Source: Papaver somniferum
Lineage: Eukaryota; Streptophyta; Magnoliopsida; Ranunculales; Papaveraceae
Length of the DNA: 64,000 nt
Assembly (NCBI RefSeq): GCF_003573695.1
Contig: NC_039358.1
Coordinates: 10,644,326 to 10,708,325, forward strand
Direction of reading: 5' to 3'
Positions 59,481-64,000 of the stretch are shown piece by piece; position 1 is the first letter of the stretch; every line of letters starts with the position of its first letter. The notes beneath the pieces were generated by a model that saw only the letters and a program-made list of their open reading frames with translations, was not told where the DNA came from and did not search any database. A program made the translations under genes and the position numbers.

Positions 59481-59939
59481 ATAAAATGCAGCAAGAATAA
59501 CAAGGCAGAGGCAGTGGGTAACTGAACAGCAACAAAAGGGAAGACACAACAGGGCAACAGCAAAGATCAAAGCAAGTTAACCAAGGCCTAAGGCCAAGGG
59601 CAGGGATGTGGAAAAACTGAAATGGAGCAAAACTAAGGCAAGAATACAGGCATACTAAAAGAATGGGAAGAGAATTAACTTGCTCATTGTCACTAGTGAG
59701 CACTAATTTCTCCCAATGCTCAATCAACAGTGCAACCTAAGCATACACAAGGAATGGCAAGAAAATCAGCTTGCTATGAGCACTGATTTCTTCCATTGCA
59801 CAATCACATCAATGTTTCACAGATATCTAGCCTAGCATTCCATCAAACTAACAGCAAGTTTAAACATGACAGTGAACATTTAACTGACAGTGAGCAACAA
59901 CTTTGACAGGAATTGATTGGAAGTTAAAACATGAAATTA

Positions 59940-60080
59940 AAACAAGCACATAACAATTTTAACAGGAGCACATTTAACAGGAGACAAACAATTTTTACAA
60001 CATAACAGGAGCATCCTAAGCATAACAGGAGACAAACAATTTTAACAGGAGCATCCTAAGCATAACAATTAACATTAACA
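59940..60080 (+). repeat. Tandem AACAGGAG repeat
   Basis: Repeated units such as AACAATTTTAACAGGAGCAT and CCTAAGCATAACAGGAGACA, two long and several partial copies. Confidence 0.75.
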
Positions 60081-60679
60081 GGACATGAGAGTCCTGGATG
60101 CAGGCTAATCCAAGCATAAAGTTTCTACACCAATCCCACAATACATATTTATACCCACAGACCCAAATTTCTCAGAACTACAAAATTAGGGTTCTTCCCC
60201 AAAAATCAGTTGAATTAGGTTTACCTAATTTCTTTGAAATTGATCCTTGAAATCGTCGACCCATGCTTTGTAATTGCTCCCTGACCTCTTCTCATGCGCC
60301 AATTGCAACTCTAGGTTACCTAATTCATCAGTTTTTCACGCCTAGGGTTTCAGGCAGAGAAGCGTGAAAAAGTGAGAAAATAGGGAACTAGAGGGCTAGG
60401 GGGGAGATGGGTTTTGGTTGTTGGGTGATGATGGTGGAGGTGTGGTGGTGGCAGTGAGTTGGTGGCAGAGGTGGAGAAGGTGGTGGCGACATGGTGTCTC
60501 TGCAGAGGGAGGTGATGGAGGAGAGGGGCTCGATGGTTTGGGAGAAGGGTGTGTTTGTTTGGGGTGTAGGTGCTCGGTCGCTAGGGTGTGAGGCGGGTCC
60601 ATCAAGAGATGATGTTTCGTGAGATGGGCCGTGGGATGTGAAGCTGGTAGGTGGATCGGATGGTTCCTCCTGATGAGGT

Positions 60680-60900
60680 TGGTAGCGACCGTCAGATTTT
60701 TTGATACAACGAAGTTAACGGCTCTAGATGGGGTTAGGTGTTGTAGTGTAAGGCGGAGATATCAAACGTTGATGAACAGCAAGGGAGCGACCGTTGGATT
60801 CAACTACCATCTAATCTGAAGGCTTGGAATTTCAGCGCTGTGGTGCTTGGCAGAGACTTCAGATTTTGATGATCTATGAAGGAGCGACCGTCGGATGCTT
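60680..60900 (+). repeat. AGCGACCGTCGGATG motif repeat, copy 1
   Basis: Three dispersed copies of AGCGACCGTYRGATT/G at about 60683, 60785 and 60883 in the U3 part of LTR E. The same motif recurs at 63884 and 63986. Confidence 0.75.
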
Positions 60901-61208
60901 CTGAGAACTGATCTGATGGCTGAGAACGGAGGCGTTTTTGTGTGTAGAAAATGAGGTTGTGCGCACCATTCTTCGCGGCTTCCTTGCGTAATTTCTCCCG
61001 GCTTTTCACTATTTTTCTGCTCTTTTCGCTCCGCGACTCATCCGAACTTTATTTATTACCTAAAAATGCAAAATTAATTAATAAAAATATTTATTCTTGA
61101 AAACAATGAAAATACAGAATATGAGATAAAATGTAGAATTAATGCATAAAAGATGAGTTAACATGCCAACAAAAAGGGATAAATATATACATTATTTGGC
61201 ACTCATCA

Positions 61209-61225
61209 AATACCCCCAAACCTGA
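61209..61225 (-). other. Polypurine tract of element E
   Basis: Minus strand CAGGTTTGGGGGTATT directly outside the LTR start. Near-identical motifs occur at 62478 and 62855, so there are three polypurine-like tracts. Confidence 0.6.
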
Positions 61226-61832
61226 ATTTTACTTGTCCTCAAGTAAAACAAAACTAAGGAAATCCTAACTATACCACTGTCGCTGGTCTCTCGAATGCAT
61301 TTAGCGTATGCACTAAGCCTTTTAAACCACTAAGTGTCCCTAGTGGACGAGTTGAAGTCTCGTGAAGGTTTACCAGAGGTGTGCCTACAAAACCTAAGGA
61401 CAAAATATAAGCTCGGATTCCATCAAATGTGATATGTGCAAAACAGTTAAGCTCACAGCAAAATGGAGATGTCAATCTAGCTATCGAAGGCACAATCCTA
61501 GCACTGATAACAAAAAAAAAGACATGTGATAAGAGTGTAAAGTGTATCTACACATGTGTAAAGAAAGATCTGAAGTCATGACTACTAATCACCAAGAGAT
61601 AGTTTCTCAGGCTAAGAACTGAGGTCGAAATCTAGCTAGCTGTCCGGACTTTACGAGAATTGTGAATGAGTTGGAGGTATTTCACAATTACTCGCGTTGT
61701 ACATCAATGGCATACACCCTTCCTTGCTTATTACAATGAAACAACAAAAGATGACTATTTACATGACTCTTATTTACATTGACTATTCTCTTTTTATTTT
61801 TGGAACAAGAGATGATGGAATTGATAAATACT

Positions 61833-61964
<132 letters not shown>

Positions 61965-62723
61965 AACAAGGAAACACTTTTGATACATATACAAAAGGAA
62001 ACAAAAGATTACATGACACTTTGCAAGAGGTAGCCCTTTTTGATGCACCCAGTTAAATTCGATGGTTGTCTTTCTTAATGTAACCTCCACCTTCTATCCC
62101 AACCAACCAAAGAACAAGCTAGTCAAGTTTCGTTCAGTATTCTAAAGTGATTGGCAATCGTAACTTCCTATCAAACACCTTGAAGATCGAGGCCATACAT
62201 GTATTGGTAGATCGTGCGCGTGCAAATTTCTTATCACTATGTGAATTGTGCTAGAATCAGGGTGCCTAAATATCTAGACTAAGACTCCTAATAAAAATAC
62301 ATATTTGCACAAGAGTCAACATTTCAAGGTAAATGAGCTCCATTTTTATGATTTTTTTTCATTTTTTAATTTTTTTTTGAATTTTTGATTTTTCAATTTT
62401 TTTGGAATTTTTCAATTTTTTCAAAAAGAAGAAGGAGTTCGTTTTTAATTATAGCATATTATCGTGGTATCTACTCTATACCCCCAAACCTAAACTAAAC
62501 ATTGTCCTCAATGTTTCAAAATATGGAAAGAATTAAAATGCAACATATGGAAAGGGACATGCTGAGTAGAGTAAAAGGAGAGAGAATACCCGATTTCGGC
62601 GAAAGCAGAATTAAAACTCCGTTATTCAAGGCAAAAATCCAACATATTTCAGCCGAGATCATATTGGATAAGCAAAATATATACAAAAAGAACAAAAGGG
62701 TTTTTAAAATTTTATCTACTGGA

Positions 62724-63338
62724 TTATTTACAAAAATATTCACCATACACTAACAATCTAAAGAGTTGAGGATCAACCCAAAAGACAAAGTGTAGCGGTT
62801 TCAACAACTTCACACATGAAAGAAAAGCACGTGAAGCTGTGAAACCAAATGAGCTACCCCCAAACCTGGATTTTACAGAAGATACAATTTTGAAAACAAA
62901 ATCGCGCAGTTTTGGGGGTTCATCATGCACAAGATCTAACTCAAAGTGAACTGTGCTATGGACGGGCAAACATGCAATTTCCAACTGTGGTTCCTCAGAT
63001 GTATTATACTTAGAAGCAAAATAGTCCAAGAGGACTTGGGAAGCACACAGTTCCAAACCTAGGTTGGGGACTCTCAGAAAAGTCGGTTTGTCAATATGGG
63101 TACAAACCAAATCTAGGTTGGGTGGAAGGCCATCAGATTGTGACTTATGTAGGACGATAGGCACATCATTATTAATCAAATCAAAATCTCCTAAATCATC
63201 TACACATGTCACATCATGCTCACAATCATCAATCAAATTAGCAAGTTCACACTCAGAATCATCAGAATCATCAACAGTAAAATTGACATTGGAATTAACC
63301 CAATTAGGGGGTATCTCGGCTAACCAAGAACACCTCAA
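62724..63338 (-). CDS. 204-codon ORF of element E, function unknown
   Basis: Unbroken ATG-to-stop frame. The N-terminal third is strongly acidic (DDSDDSECELANLIDDCEHD). The middle has Leu/Pro runs (LPPNLDLVC, RVPNLGLELC). The C-terminus is basic and hydrophobic (FKIVSSVKSRFGG, LLKPLHFVFWVDPQLFRLLV). It starts just downstream of the TATA-containing block at 63356-63365 on the minus strand, so it may be the first ORF of the element transcript. I recognise no domain. Low-identity leftovers of a gypsy-specific leader ORF are an alternative. Confidence 0.45.
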   Translation of the reverse strand: MRCSWLAEIPPNWVNSNVNFTVDDSDDSECELANLIDDCEHDVTCVDDLGDFDLINNDVPIVLHKSQSDGLPPNLDLVCTHIDKPTFLRVPNLGLELCASQVLLDYFASKYNTSEEPQLEIACLPVHSTVHFELDLVHDEPPKLRDFVFKIVSSVKSRFGGSSFGFTASRAFLSCVKLLKPLHFVFWVDPQLFRLLVYGEYFCK

Positions 63339-63349
63339 CAGTAATACCC

Positions 63350-64000
63350 AGCCCTCAATTTATACAAAAAAGGAATGACGAACCCTAATTCCCAAAACCG
63401 AGAAAACTAGGGTTAGGGTTTACCTAAAATTCTTCACCCACGTCGACGACCCATGCTCTCTTCTTGTTCCTCCTGCTCTTCCCATGCTTCTATTGCTTCT
63501 TCTTCCATCTCTGTCATGCCTATAACTCTATTTCCCTAATTTCAAAACCCTAAATTTGAGAGGGTTTGTGAAACTAGCGAAATAGGCTAATAGGATGGAT
63601 GGGTTTCGATGTCTTTGATGTAGGGTGGCTATGGTGTTTGGTGATGAAGCGGCAGTGGCAGAGGTGGTGTTCTGGTGGTGGCAGGACATGGTGTCTCTGC
63701 AGAGGTGAGGGGGTGGAAGAGAAAATGAGGTCGATGGAGAGGAAGGAGGGGATGTTTGGTTGAGGTTAAATGATTCGGTTGCTAGGGTGTTAGGCGGGAT
63801 ATCAAGGTTCGATGTCCAGCGAAGGTAAGCCACTGGATGCGAAGATGGTAAGTGGATCTAACGGTGAGATAGGAGCATATAGGAGCGACCGTCGGATGAA
63901 GAGATACAACGAAACGAACGGTACTTGATGGAGTTAGGTACTGTAGTGTAAGGCGGAGATATCAAACTTCGATGCACAGCAAGGGAGCGACCGTCGGATG
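63350..64000 (-). repeat. Second copy of the LTR E promoter-side block
   Basis: Aligns with 60160-60800: the CGTCGACCCATGCT, GACATGGTGTCTCTGCAGAGG, TCGGTTGCTAGGGTGT..GGCGGG, GTAGTGTAAGGCGGAGATATCAAAC and AGCGACCGTCGGATG blocks. It carries its own minus-strand TATA at 63356-63365. Below the TATA the two copies are unrelated. It runs off the window end. Confidence 0.75.

Larger units (their letters stand above)
58743..61208 (-). repeat. 3' LTR of element E
   Basis: Minus strand starts TGATGAGTGCCAAATAATG at 61208 and ends CCGTTTTCA at 58743 (TG..CA). The end carries the CCGCAAGTGCACGGTCGTC and GGGTCGATCC blocks common in plant gypsy-type LTR ends. A GTATAAATAT box lies at about 60145-60154 (minus). 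It includes a CAG-rich stretch and a minisatellite. Confidence 0.72.

Noticed and set aside
59078..59727. Three overlapping Leu/Cys/Ala-rich ORFs of 140-186 codons
   Set aside because: Produced by CAG/GCA low-complexity sequence within an LTR; no domain and all frames open for the same reason.

Overview
This is a plant nuclear window dominated by repeats, most likely from a eudicot. It is AT-rich and made of stacked plant transposons: SIRE-like Ty1/copia LTRs, Tat-lineage and chromodomain Ty3/gypsy, LINE, CACTA, hAT-like and MULE-like elements. The few credible coding parts carry GT-AG introns. I see no rRNA, tRNA, organelle block or bacterial gene structure, and I cannot name the species. 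Two N gaps sit inside G/C homopolymers.

Left part (1-12 kb): a decayed Ty3/gypsy integrase tail (minus) abuts a LINE reverse transcriptase (1515-2586). The LINE stops mid-ORF at 2586 and resumes in frame at about 10235. The 7.6 kb between is a copia element (2587-10229) whose 5' LTR is itself split by a foreign solo LTR (about 3333-4503).

Middle (12-29 kb): a small hAT-like MITE (12141-12716) precedes the only convincing host-type gene. This is a two-exon minus-strand gene (13082-14434) for a secreted, 20-cysteine, proline-linked protein with its own TATA box. Then come a chromodomain gypsy remnant (minus) cut by a CACTA end at 17603, CACTA transposase exons (minus), a plus-strand gypsy-type LTR at 22425, several kb I cannot assign, and a copia LTR broken at its TATA box by opposite orientation (27062-28740).

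Right part (29-64 kb) is one nested stack. Two copia LTRs lie head to tail (29205, 31507). The second contains an LTR (32705-36989) that holds a hAT-like MITE (33926-34551) and a MULE-like element (35397-36620). At 37943 a Tat-lineage Ty3/gypsy element begins in minus orientation: 3' LTR 37943-38732, then an extra gene on the opposite (+) strand with its own TATA box and introns, then pol (minus) from 52620 to 58742. Into it landed a gag-only copia element (39297-48975, itself holding a solo LTR), a solo copia LTR (53133-55552), a solo gypsy-type LTR (56646-58328) and, from 58743 to the window end, another LTR element. Target-site duplications fix most of these junctions.

Most coding remnants are dead. 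Exceptions are the secreted Cys-rich gene, the 459-codon gag of the 39-49 kb copia element (lacking one zinc-knuckle cysteine), and a 204-codon ORF at 62724-63338.
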